Origin: an uncultured Bacteroidales bacterium | Lineage (GTDB): Bacteria > Bacteroidota > Bacteroidia > Bacteroidales > Paludibacteraceae | Direction: 5' to 3' | Assembly: GCA_937901225.1 (NCBI GenBank) | Contig: CALCGX010000017.1 | Span: forward strand, 1-6,237 | Length of the DNA: 6,237 nucleotides | Shown: positions 1 to 5,997 of the stretch, piece by piece | Layout of the letters: each line of letters opens with the position of its first letter | Numbering within the stretch: the stretch's first letter is position 1 | The notes under the pieces: model-generated | Told to the model about the DNA's origin: nothing | The model's database searches: none | What the model saw: only the letters and a program-made list of their open reading frames with translations | Position numbers and translations under genes: made by a program

Positions 1-350
1 ATCGGCTGCTTTACAAGACCAACTGCCATGAGGAATTCGTTAACTGCACCGCCGTTTACGGAGAGGAAGTCCATCATCAGAGTTGCGGTAACAACCCAGG
101 AGATGAAGTGCGGCAGATAGCTAACGGTCTGAACCGTCTTCTTCAGCGGTTCAAAGGTCAGCTCGTTCAGCATAACTGCGAACAGAACCGGCATCGGGAA
201 ACAAATGAACATCTTTGCGAAGCTCATGATCAGGGTGTTTTTCATAACCTTCCAGAAGTCATCAGCTGTGAGCAGCTCTACGAAGTACTTAAAGCCGACC
301 CATTCACTGGTGCCCGGGAAATCACCGAGCTGGTAATATGGCTGGTCTGT
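1..350 (-). CDS. Carbohydrate ABC-transporter permease, LplB-like (internal fragment)
   Basis: Read on the minus strand, the bases give an uninterrupted stretch of about 115 residues typical of the LplB/UgpA-like inner-membrane permeases of oligosaccharide ABC importers. Visible in order are a TSEWVGFKYF segment, a first membrane helix around WKVMKNTLIMSFAKMF, the family-typical MLNELTFEPLKKTVQTVSYL loop, a second helix around PHFISWVVTATLMM, and the NGGAVNEFLM loop. The C-terminal half with the EAA loop that docks to the ATPase lies beyond position 1. The N-terminal first helix is absent: the frame stays open to about 410, but the residues past about 350-370 no longer look like permease. A gene caller could start at an ATG at 374, which I regard as chance. 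The family is characteristic of Clostridia and Bacilli, unlike the rest of the window. The family call is firm; the exact left boundary of the foreign piece is not. Confidence 0.8.
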
Positions 351-380
351 TGGATCGTAGCACGTCTGTGTCATCACAGC

Positions 381-1283
381 ATGCCGTTTGCGCCTTTCGG
401 CTACACAGGACTAGCACTGGTGCTACTTTTCTGCGGCACCATGCTCTATGGCTATTGGTTCGGACGGAAACAGTTGCGTGTAACTGAAACCACCTACACT
501 TCGCCCCAAGTACCTGCTGCTTTTAATAATTACAAGATAGTACATATCAGCGACTTACACCTATCCTCTTTTGCTGATTCACATGCTTTCTTACAGCGCA
601 TAATCGACACTATCAACGCCCAACAACCCGATCTTATTTGCTTTACAGGTGACTTTGTCGGCTTTGGCGTAGAAGAAGCGTTGCCTTTCACGGACATACT
701 CCGCCAACTGCATGCCAAAGACGGTATCATGAGCGTGCTCGGCAACCACGATTTTGCACTATACCACCACGGCCTTACGGACGCCGAGAAGGAAGAAAAA
801 GTTAATCAACTAACCACCTACCAACGCGACACATTAGGTTGGCAACTGCTTCGTAATCAGTCCTATATCATTCCGCGCGACAGCGCTTATCTGCAAATAA
901 TCGGCGTGGATAACACCTCTTGTCAAGGCCAAGGATTCCAAACCATCTCCCGCGGAGATTTGCCAGCGGCAATGACTTTGCCTAATAGCCTTATCGCCTC
1001 ATCGCCTATCAAAATCCTCCTCTCCCACGACCCATCGCATTGGCGAGGAGAAGTTATTCCCAAAACCGATATCCCGCTAACACTCAGCGGACATACCCAC
1101 GCAGGGCAAGTACGCCTCTTCGGCTATCCTCTCTCCTCGCTTATGTTCACCGAGTCCGAAGGATGGTATCAGATGGATAACCAATCTCTCCATATCAATA
1201 CAGGACTAGGTTGCACCCTACCCGTGCGTATCGGTGTGCCACCAGAAATAACCGTAATCACTTTGCAAAAAATCCAATTGTAA
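381..1283 (+). CDS. Membrane-anchored calcineurin-like metallophosphoesterase
   Basis: Counting from the ATG at 381, this is a 300-residue protein with one hydrophobic helix (about 8-25) followed by a metallophosphoesterase domain, probably facing outside the cytoplasm as in the YkgD/YaeI-type group. All metal-site blocks are present: D58-L-H60, G90-D91, G121-N-H-D124, H216 in SHDP and G237-H-T-H240. The family hydrolyses phosphomonoesters or diesters with two metal ions; the substrate here cannot be read from the sequence. The frame stays open upstream to a GTG at 108, but those codons are the antisense of the permease fragment. Residues just before 381 (WIVARLCHH) look native, so the true start was probably further upstream and has been cut off by the junction near 330-370. 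Residues 201-209 are encoded by a GCCT octamer repeat. The GNAT gene follows after 5 bp, suggesting one transcript. Confidence 0.85.
   Translation: MPFAPFGYTGLALVLLFCGTMLYGYWFGRKQLRVTETTYTSPQVPAAFNNYKIVHISDLHLSSFADSHAFLQRIIDTINAQQPDLICFTGDFVGFGVEEALPFTDILRQLHAKDGIMSVLGNHDFALYHHGLTDAEKEEKVNQLTTYQRDTLGWQLLRNQSYIIPRDSAYLQIIGVDNTSCQGQGFQTISRGDLPAAMTLPNSLIASSPIKILLSHDPSHWRGEVIPKTDIPLTLSGHTHAGQVRLFGYPLSSLMFTESEGWYQMDNQSLHINTGLGCTLPVRIGVPPEITVITLQKIQL
980..1010 (+). repeat. Octamer repeat GCCTMATH, copy A, inside the phosphoesterase gene
   Basis: Units are GCCTAATA, GCCTTATC, GCCTCATC and a shortened GCCTATC. They encode PNSLIASSP in a variable loop just before the KILLSHDPSHW block. The same nine residues, with 25 of 27 identical bases, occur in the pseudouridine synthase gene (copy B). 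Confidence 0.75.
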
Positions 1284-1288
1284 CCACC

Positions 1289-1774
1289 ATGACCATCCGT
1301 CCTACCACATACGCCGACATAGATGCCCTAATGGCTATCTTCGCCTATGCCCGCAAGCAAATGGCTGCTGATGGCAACCCTACGCAATGGGGCGATGGCT
1401 ATCCCTCGCGCGAGCAACTCATGAGCGACATCCAACGCGGCGTGAGTTATATCGTAGAACACAATGGTCACCCATGCGCCACCTTCGTTTTTATCATCGG
1501 CGACGACCCTACCTATCACTATATTGAAGATGGTCAATGGCTGGATGACACCCAGCTCTACGGCACGATCCATCGCATTGCCTCTAATGAAGAGCAACGA
1601 GGCATCTTCCAATTCGTACTCCATTGGTGCTCAGCACAATGCACCAACCTCCGCATCGACACTCATAGCGACAACAAACGCATGCTTCACCTCATCGAGC
1701 AAGCCCATTTCACCCGCTGTGGTATCATTTACACCCGCGACCAATCCCCAAGAATTGCATACCAAAGGCTATAA
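1289..1774 (+). CDS. GNAT-family N-acetyltransferase
   Basis: A 161-residue protein with the layout of the GCN5-related acetyltransferases, which move an acetyl group from acetyl-CoA to an amine. It begins with the usual IRPTTYADIDALMAIF strand-helix. NPTQWGDGYPSR (about 30-41), GDDPTYHYIE (about 71-80) and the YGTIHRIAS strand precede the CoA-binding region, where the family's acceptor-loop motif is weak (SNEEQRGIFQ). It ends with LRIDTHSDNKRMLHLIEQAHFTRCGIIY, split here as LRIDTHSDNKRML and HLIEQAHFTRCGIIY, matching the last conserved block. This WGDGYPSR subgroup is common in Bacteroidales and Firmicutes and has no known substrate that I can name. The start at 1289 is chosen because the fold begins there and it lies 5 bp after the phosphoesterase stop; an earlier ATG at 1211 would overlap that gene by 73 bp and add 26 residues unlike the family. 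Probably co-transcribed with the phosphoesterase. Confidence 0.88.
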   Translation: MTIRPTTYADIDALMAIFAYARKQMAADGNPTQWGDGYPSREQLMSDIQRGVSYIVEHNGHPCATFVFIIGDDPTYHYIEDGQWLDDTQLYGTIHRIASNEEQRGIFQFVLHWCSAQCTNLRIDTHSDNKRMLHLIEQAHFTRCGIIYTRDQSPRIAYQRL

Positions 1775-1839
1775 GGCGAGCATATCAGCCTTGCTGTTTT
1801 CCACGCCTTTAACCTTTAAACTATAAACTTACAAAACAT

Positions 1840-3006
1840 ATGTTATACGACTTCAGTTATCAAAATCCTACGCGGATTCATTTTGGCAAGAATGCTATCA
1901 ACAAACTCGCTAACGAGCTCAAAGCCTACGGAGAGAACATCCTGCTTGTCTATGGCAAAGCAGCCATCAAGAAGATCGGCCTCTATGACCAAGTCATCAA
2001 CATCCTGCAAGCCGAAGGCAAGAAGGTGGTAGAGTTAGCGGGTATCAATGCGAACCCACGTTATAGCCAACTCCTCGAAGGCGCTCGCCTTGTACGTGAG
2101 CACAATATCGACCTTATCTTGGCTGTTGGCGGCGGTTCTGTCATCGACTGCGCCAAAGGTATTGCTTGCGCAGCATACGCCGAAGGTGATGTGTGGCAAC
2201 GCTACTATGTAAACCAAGAGCGCGTGAACAACCCTGTAGTGCCTGTAGCCAGTATCCTCACCATGGCGGGTACAGGCAGCGAGATGAACGGCGGCTCGGT
2301 CATCACCAACGAGGGGACCAAAGAGAAGATCGGTCGCGTATATCCATTGGAGATTGCCAGCCCAAAATTCTCTATCCTCAACCCTGAATACACCTACTCC
2401 GTACCTAAGTATCAGATGATTAGCGGTATCTTCGATGTCTTCTCCCACCTCATGGAGCAATACTTCTCGGGCGATGACGACTGCACGAGCGATTACCTCC
2501 TGGAAGGCCTTATGCTCTCGCTCATTTCTGCTTCGCGCAAAGCCATCGTCAATCAAGAGGACTACGAGGCACGCAGCAATATCATGTGGTGCGCTACCAT
2601 GGGACTCAACAAGATGCTTGGTCTGAGTAAAACCCAAGACTGGGAAGTGCATATGATTGAGCACCAATTGGGCGCTTATACCGACTGCGCACACGGCATT
2701 GGTCTCGCCATCATCTCACCTGCGTACTACCGCTATATCTACCGCGACGGCTTGCATAAGTTCGTGCGCTATGCCAAAGTGGTTTGGGGCGTAGAGGACC
2801 ACGGTCAAGGCGACGAGGCAATTGCCTTGGAAGGTATCAACCGTCTAGAAGCATTCATCGCCGAGCTGGGTATCCCTGCTACCTTGCGCGAAGTAGGTGC
2901 CACAGAAGAGATGCTCCCCCTCATTGCCCACTCCACCATCCCTGGTGGCGGCTACAAGCAGCTCAATGCAGAAGACATTCTGGCTATTCTCAAAGCCTGC
3001 TATTAA
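1840..3006 (+). CDS. Iron-containing alcohol dehydrogenase, BDH/YqhD type
   Basis: Full-length at 388 residues, matching the 380-390 typical of NAD(P)H-dependent butanol dehydrogenases and YqhD. Such enzymes reversibly reduce aldehydes to alcohols in the cytoplasm, often as fermentative redox sinks or aldehyde detoxifiers. The N-terminal nucleotide-binding half shows VGGGSVIDCAKG (96-107) and MAGTGSE (142-148). The helical half has the metal site D199, H203, H271 and H285, with H275 at the position of the putative catalytic histidine (order and 14-residue spacing as in FucO and YqhD). The first cofactor loop reads YGKAA (38-42) where YqhD has YGGGS, so NADH versus NADPH use is uncertain. The leader (1775-1839) is A/T-rich with no clear Shine-Dalgarno site, normal for Bacteroidota; I found no convincing promoter there, so read-through from the GNAT gene is possible. 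A strong hairpin follows the stop. Confidence 0.93.
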   Translation: MLYDFSYQNPTRIHFGKNAINKLANELKAYGENILLVYGKAAIKKIGLYDQVINILQAEGKKVVELAGINANPRYSQLLEGARLVREHNIDLILAVGGGSVIDCAKGIACAAYAEGDVWQRYYVNQERVNNPVVPVASILTMAGTGSEMNGGSVITNEGTKEKIGRVYPLEIASPKFSILNPEYTYSVPKYQMISGIFDVFSHLMEQYFSGDDDCTSDYLLEGLMLSLISASRKAIVNQEDYEARSNIMWCATMGLNKMLGLSKTQDWEVHMIEHQLGAYTDCAHGIGLAIISPAYYRYIYRDGLHKFVRYAKVVWGVEDHGQGDEAIALEGINRLEAFIAELGIPATLREVGATEEMLPLIAHSTIPGGGYKQLNAEDILAILKACY

Positions 3007-3029
3007 TCTGCCCGCGACATATCAAAAAC

Positions 3030-3063
3030 AACAATGCACAAGCCAAAAAGCTTGTGCATTGTT
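3030..3063. terminator. Bidirectional intrinsic terminator between convergent genes
   Basis: A perfect inverted repeat: 3030-3042 (AACAATGCACAAG) pairs with 3051-3063, and C3043 with G3050 extends this to 14 bp with a six-base loop (CAAAAA). On the plus strand it is followed by TTTCT; on the minus strand by GTTTTTGAT, a better U-run. It lies 24 bp after the alcohol dehydrogenase stop and 35 bp beyond the end of the minus-strand pseudouridine synthase gene, so it can end both transcripts. Confidence 0.85.
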
Positions 3064-3097
3064 TCTATAAACCCTAAATTGTAGATTAGAAATATAA

Positions 3098-3793
3098 CTA
3101 TACATTTATCTGTTGCTCAAGGGCGCGCCAAAGCGCATCTTCTGGTACTGGAGCTGTGATAGAAATGGGCTGTTTGCTCACAGGATGGACAAACTCTATC
3201 TTGCGAGCGTGTAATGAGATACCACCATCAGGATTACTGCGTTTGGCGCCATACTTTAAATCACCTTTGATTGGTAATCCTAGCGCCGCCAATTGACAAC
3301 GAATCTGATGATGACGCCCCGTCTCTAGATTGATTTCCAGCAATGTATATCGCTCACTCTGCGCAATGGCTCTATAACTCAGCACGGCACGCTTGGCATC
3401 CTTCGTACCTGGTTTCACCACAAAGGACTTGTTCTGCTTCTCATTGCGCCAAAGGTAATGTTCAAGGCGATGAGGCGATGAGGCAATGAGGCTATTAGGC
3501 GCGGTCTGCACTATCGCCCAATACGTTTTGCGTATCAGCTCATGCGATTGAAACATGGCATTAAGGCGCGTTAATGCTTTGCTAGTCCGCGCAAAGAGCA
3601 CCACGCCCGTAGTGGGACGATCAAGGCGGTGGGTCACCCCTAGGAACACCTCACCAGGTTTCTGGTATTTCTCCTTGATATACGCCTTCACTATCTCAGA
3701 GAGCGGTGTATCTCCCGTCTTATCGCCCTGCACAATCTCGTGACAGGTCTTGCTGACTGCAATTATATGATTATCTTCGTATAATACTTGCAT
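3098..3793 (-). CDS. RluA-family RNA pseudouridine synthase
   Basis: A 231-residue cytoplasmic enzyme that would convert a uridine in rRNA or tRNA to pseudouridine. The opening MQVLYEDNHIIAVSK, the catalytic block HRLDRPTTGVVLFART (55-70, catalytic Asp58), RKTYWAIV (88-95), the ETGRHHQIR block (157-165) and the LGLPIKGDLKYG block (171-182) are all in the expected order. There is no N-terminal S4 domain, which fits the short RluA/RluC-like proteins common in Bacteroidota; the target uridine cannot be assigned. Residues 99-111 (PNSLIASSPHRLE) are encoded entirely by an octamer repeat in the loop between the YWAIV strand and HYLWRNEK, a position that varies in the family, so activity is probably kept. 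It starts immediately after a TTAGTG repeat block, 51 bp downstream of folK, and is probably the last gene of that operon. Confidence 0.92.
   Translation of the reverse strand: MQVLYEDNHIIAVSKTCHEIVQGDKTGDTPLSEIVKAYIKEKYQKPGEVFLGVTHRLDRPTTGVVLFARTSKALTRLNAMFQSHELIRKTYWAIVQTAPNSLIASSPHRLEHYLWRNEKQNKSFVVKPGTKDAKRAVLSYRAIAQSERYTLLEINLETGRHHQIRCQLAALGLPIKGDLKYGAKRSNPDGGISLHARKIEFVHPVSKQPISITAPVPEDALWRALEQQINV
3466..3500 (-). repeat. Octamer repeat GCCTMATH, copy B, inside the pseudouridine synthase gene
   Basis: Four exact-length octamers on the minus strand (GCCTAATA, GCCTCATT, GCCTCATC, GCCTCATC) plus a trailing GCC. The repeat is in the sense direction and in the same frame as copy A at 980-1010, so both encode PNSLIASSP. 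This is the cleanest copy in the window. Confidence 0.85.
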
Positions 3794-3800
3794 GTGAGTG

Positions 3801-3860
3801 TTTAGTGATTAGTGTTTAGTGAACGCTTCGCTACTGTTTAGTGTTTAGTGAACGTTAGTG
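3801..3860. repeat. Heptamer repeat NTTAGTG with conserved core, copy 1
   Basis: Reading the plus strand: TTTAGTG, ATTAGTG, TTTAGTG, then a 15-base core (AACGCTTCGCTACTG, 3822-3836), then TTTAGTG, TTTAGTG, AAC and GTTAGTG. It fills the gap between folK and the pseudouridine synthase gene and runs into the 3' end of folK, whose TAA stop (3845-3847) lies inside a unit. A second copy with the same core ends lies at 5216-5257. Confidence 0.8.
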
Positions 3861-4285
3861 AGAATAGCTTCCACCTCACGCAAGGGTATCATTACAAAAT
3901 CTCTCTCCTGCATGCGTGGATGTGGCAACGTAAGCCTCTCACCTGATCGCCTAATCGCCTCATTCGCCTCATCGCCTCTCGCCTTCAGCAGGTCAATATC
4001 TATCACCCGATCGTGATATACGCCATTGACTGATTTCTCTGTCCGTCCCATCTCACGCTCAATCTGTTGGGTAATGAGCAGCACTTCCTCTGGCGAATGA
4101 ATGGTTTGACACACCGCAACGATATTCGCAAACTCATTCTCCGACACAAATCCTTGTGGAGCACTCCTGTACACAGACGAACAAGCGATACACTCCCCCA
4201 CTCGTTCGTGCAGCAGTTCGACGGATTTGCGGAGATTCTCCTCGCGATTACCAAGATTAGTTCCTATACCCAAATATATAATCAT
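3845..4285 (-). CDS. folK: 2-amino-4-hydroxy-6-hydroxymethyldihydropteridine pyrophosphokinase
   Basis: HPPK transfers pyrophosphate from ATP to 6-hydroxymethyl-7,8-dihydropterin, the step before dihydropteroate synthase in folate synthesis. At 146 residues it is near the family's usual 140-170. It starts with the typical MIIYLGIGTNLGNREENL, has YRSAPQGF (39-46), and carries the signature HDRVIDIDLL (91-100), where D96 and D98 match the magnesium-binding aspartates of E. coli HPPK, followed by LPHPRMQERDFV (120-131). Between DIDLL and LPHP there are about 8 residues more than usual (KARGDEANEAIRRSGER region), encoded by the antisense of an octamer repeat; this segment lies close to the active-site loops. 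The last residues (TNVH) and the TAA stop come from the heptamer repeat. The start lies 7 bp after the upstream phosphoesterase stop, with GAGG directly abutting the ATG, so translation is probably coupled. Confidence 0.93.
   Translation of the reverse strand: MIIYLGIGTNLGNREENLRKSVELLHERVGECIACSSVYRSAPQGFVSENEFANIVAVCQTIHSPEEVLLITQQIEREMGRTEKSVNGVYHDRVIDIDLLKARGDEANEAIRRSGERLTLPHPRMQERDFVMIPLREVEAILTNVH
3934..3983 (+). repeat. Octamer repeat GCCTMATH, copy C (degenerate), inside folK
   Basis: Plus-strand units are GCCTCTC, ACCTGATC, GCCTAATC, GCCTCATTC, GCCTCATC, GCCTCTC and GCC. It lies antisense to folK, so it encodes a charged segment (ARGDEANEAIRRSGE) rather than PNSLIASSP. The seven- and nine-base units indicate decay or small indels that restored the reading frame. 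Confidence 0.7.
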
Positions 4286-4292
4286 CCTCTAA

Positions 4293-5195
4293 TCATGGCA
4301 CTGCCACAAACTCATAGTCCACCTTCTCGCCCATGCTCACTAACATATAGTATGGCTCTTTATCTTCATCCTTCATCGAATCCACCACGATGCTAGTCAT
4401 GCTTTTCACCTGAGTAATCTCACGGCAATGGTCATGTCCTGTCCATAGCATATCTACGCCATGTTCGGTAAGGATATTCAAGAGGGCATAAGTCTCCTCT
4501 TGGGTAAAGTTGGAGGAATGTCCTTGCGAATTATCACGTTTGAAGAAGTTGGTATGGGTGCATGCCACTATGTGGCGAAATTCTTGTTTCTCAGCCCATG
4601 CTAAAGTCTCGCTCAGCCATGCTAGTTGCTTCCTACCCACAGTGCCATCCGCGGAGTCAAACACCACAAACAAATCCTTCTTGCCCGCAGGTGTCTCCAC
4701 TACAAAATAATAGCTACTTGTCTTGAAGGTTTGGATAAACTGCTCCCATTGTTTGAAATAAATATCATGATTGCCACAAACGGCCATCAACGTATCTTGC
4801 TTAGCTAGTTCTGCAGACAATGCTTGTGGTGCTAATGCCTCCTCTATATATCCAAAATCGGTTGTAGCATCGATAATATCGCCCAAATGCACTGCCAAAG
4901 GACACAATTTGTCTCCACGATAGGCATTGATAAAATACTCCCAACGCTTGCGGGTCTGGTGGATATGGGTATCGGTACATACGTACACATGATAGTTGTC
5001 CGATGGGGCTTGAATCGTAGCATATCCTGTTTGCTTGTTATACTCCATCGACTGCTCAAAGCGTTTATCTATTGTAGGAGACGATCCTGCAAACATGCCT
5101 ACCATATCCAATCTCGCATCTGGTCCACAAGCGGTAAAGATGGAACCAAGAACAAGGAACAAGGAACCAAGACCAATTTGTATATTCTTTTTCAT
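4293..5195 (-). CDS. Lipoprotein calcineurin-like metallophosphoesterase
   Basis: A 300-residue protein with a lipoprotein signal peptide (MKKNIQ, hydrophobic stretch 7-20, lipobox FTAC with Cys23), so it is probably anchored in the envelope. The catalytic domain shows every metal-binding block: D75-T-H77, G105-D106-I-I-D, G141-N-H-D144, H214 in CTHTN, and G253-H-D-H256. The fold hydrolyses phosphate esters with a dinuclear metal centre; the substrate is unknown. It is not a close relative of the other phosphoesterase in the window, which has a transmembrane anchor and GHTH in the last block. The signal-peptide core is encoded by a short GGAACAA-type repeat. It lies 57 bp downstream of the barrel gene, separated by a heptamer repeat, and 7 bp upstream of folK. 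After Cys23 the sequence is GPDAR, not the acidic run of a typical Bacteroidota surface-export signal, so periplasmic orientation is more likely. Confidence 0.9.
   Translation of the reverse strand: MKKNIQIGLGSLFLVLGSIFTACGPDARLDMVGMFAGSSPTIDKRFEQSMEYNKQTGYATIQAPSDNYHVYVCTDTHIHQTRKRWEYFINAYRGDKLCPLAVHLGDIIDATTDFGYIEEALAPQALSAELAKQDTLMAVCGNHDIYFKQWEQFIQTFKTSSYYFVVETPAGKKDLFVVFDSADGTVGRKQLAWLSETLAWAEKQEFRHIVACTHTNFFKRDNSQGHSSNFTQEETYALLNILTEHGVDMLWTGHDHCREITQVKSMTSIVVDSMKDEDKEPYYMLVSMGEKVDYEFVAVP
5142..5176 (-). repeat. Short tandem repeat in the lipoprotein signal-peptide coding region
   Basis: Plus-strand units are GGAACCAA, GAACAA, GGAACAA, GGAACCAA and GACCAA, with lengths of 6 to 8 bases. 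On the coding strand they read as TTGGTTCC/TTGTTCC and encode the LGSLFLVLGS hydrophobic core. The repetition is imperfect; part of it could be the Leu/Gly/Ser bias of a signal peptide, but base-level repetition exceeds what the peptide needs. Confidence 0.55.
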
Positions 5196-5215
5196 AATTT
5201 CGTATATGTTTTAAA

Positions 5216-5257
5216 CACTAAACAGTAGCGCCACAGGCGCGTTCACTAAACACTAAA
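5216..5257. repeat. Heptamer repeat CACTAAA with hairpin core, copy 2
   Basis: Plus strand: CACTAAA (5216-5222), a 21-base core (5223-5243) starting CAGTAGCG and ending GCGTT, then CACTAAA (5244-5250) and CACTAAA (5251-5257). Copy 1, read on the minus strand, has the same CAGTAGCG and GCGTT ends around only two bases. The centre here forms a hairpin, GCGCC (5228-5232) with GGCGC (5236-5240) around ACA. It fills most of the gap between the barrel and lipoprotein genes. Confidence 0.8.
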
Positions 5258-5969
5258 ATCGGTATTCCGCTCCCGCGCGCAGTTCTGCTCCATAGTAATG
5301 CGCATTGAGGTGGAACATACCTGCTAATTTCATTTTCCCTGATAAGCGAACACGCCAATGCTCGTTGACATCATACCAACCGCCTAAATAGAACATCGGT
5401 TGCCACATGCGTTCAATCTGGTAGTTGTCCATATTCGACACACACAAACTGATATTCCATGATTCGCTTTGCGGACGCACAAAGGCCTCCACGCGATATA
5501 CGGCATCAAAAGGCTCTAATATCATCGCATCTTCGCTATGATTCGTATAGGGCAGAGGAGTAATGATACGATTGGACATACCCACTTGCACATTCACATA
5601 TTGCATCATATAGCCCAAAGAGATGGCATGTACAAAGTCGTGGTAGTTATCTCGTTGAGCGAAGCGCATCATCAGTCGATCTTCCACATACAACTCGCCC
5701 ACAGGCAACGCAAACTTGGGTCGCAACTGCACACCCATGGTGTAGAAATCCGCTGTACTAGTACGAACACTAGCTTGCATCTCAAAATGCGGATTGATAG
5801 GCATAAAGGCATCGATATCGAAGTTCGCCATCGAGCCATAAGTCAGATTGTGTCCATAACCTGCATGCAGCGACACGCTGTATGTAGTATCGCCTGGCTG
5901 CACTTGCGCCATCGCCATAGGAGATACGAGCAAAGAGCCAAGAGCAAGTATAAAAAAGAGTTTTTTCAT
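5253..5969 (-). CDS. Predicted outer-membrane beta-barrel protein
   Basis: A 238-residue protein with a Sec signal peptide (MKKLFFILALGSLLVSPMAMA, cut before QVQPGD). The mature part consists of alternating, aromatic-rich strands such as YSVSLHAGYGHNLTYG, FEMQASVRTSTADFYTMGVQLR split here as FEMQASVRTS and FYTMGVQLR, and YYGAELRAGAEYRF. The final Phe is the usual signal for insertion by the BAM machinery. No TonB box, plug domain or OmpA-like domain is visible, and the size fits a small barrel of about 8-12 strands. I do not recognise a named family, so the role is unknown. Its promoter is clear (5998-6029), giving a leader of about 20 bases. The TAG stop (5253-5255) is formed by the first unit of the heptamer repeat. 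Downstream genes may be partly read from this promoter. Confidence 0.82.
   Translation of the reverse strand: MKKLFFILALGSLLVSPMAMAQVQPGDTTYSVSLHAGYGHNLTYGSMANFDIDAFMPINPHFEMQASVRTSTADFYTMGVQLRPKFALPVGELYVEDRLMMRFAQRDNYHDFVHAISLGYMMQYVNVQVGMSNRIITPLPYTNHSEDAMILEPFDAVYRVEAFVRPQSESWNISLCVSNMDNYQIERMWQPMFYLGGWYDVNEHWRVRLSGKMKLAGMFHLNAHYYGAELRAGAEYRF
5928..5948 (-). repeat. Heptamer repeat in the barrel protein's signal-peptide coding region
   Basis: Three seven-base units on the plus strand: GAGCAAA, GAGCCAA, GAGCAAG. On the coding strand these are CTTGCTC, TTGGCTC, TTTGCTC, encoding the LALGSLLV core. The sequence differs from the unit in the lipoprotein signal peptide but the design is similar. 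Only three imperfect units are present, so chance plus signal-peptide composition is possible. Confidence 0.45.
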
Positions 5970-5997
5970 TATGTTTGATTTGCTATATTTTAGGGTG

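Noticed and set aside
108..380. GTG start at 108 extending the phosphoesterase to 391 residues
   Set aside because: Most of these codons are the exact antisense of a recognisable permease on the minus strand; the extension has no phosphoesterase-like content before about WIVARLCHH.
1211..1288. Earlier ATG for the acetyltransferase
   Set aside because: It overlaps the end of the phosphoesterase gene and adds 26 residues foreign to the GNAT fold; the ATG at 1289 matches the family start.
1775..1839. Promoter before the alcohol dehydrogenase
   Set aside because: TTG at 1791 and TA-rich bases near 1810-1820 only loosely resemble the Bacteroidota consensus, with at least two mismatches in the -7 box.
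2035..2694. Long minus-strand open frame within the alcohol dehydrogenase gene
   Set aside because: It is a shadow of a fully conserved dehydrogenase on the plus strand and its peptide shows no domain.
3801..3860. CRISPR-like array
   Set aside because: Units are seven bases and mostly contiguous, with no long direct repeats or unique spacers and no cas genes.
5538..5978. 146-residue plus-strand open frame opposite the barrel gene
   Set aside because: His/Arg-rich shadow composition; the minus-strand frame has a signal peptide, a promoter and a barrel-type end.
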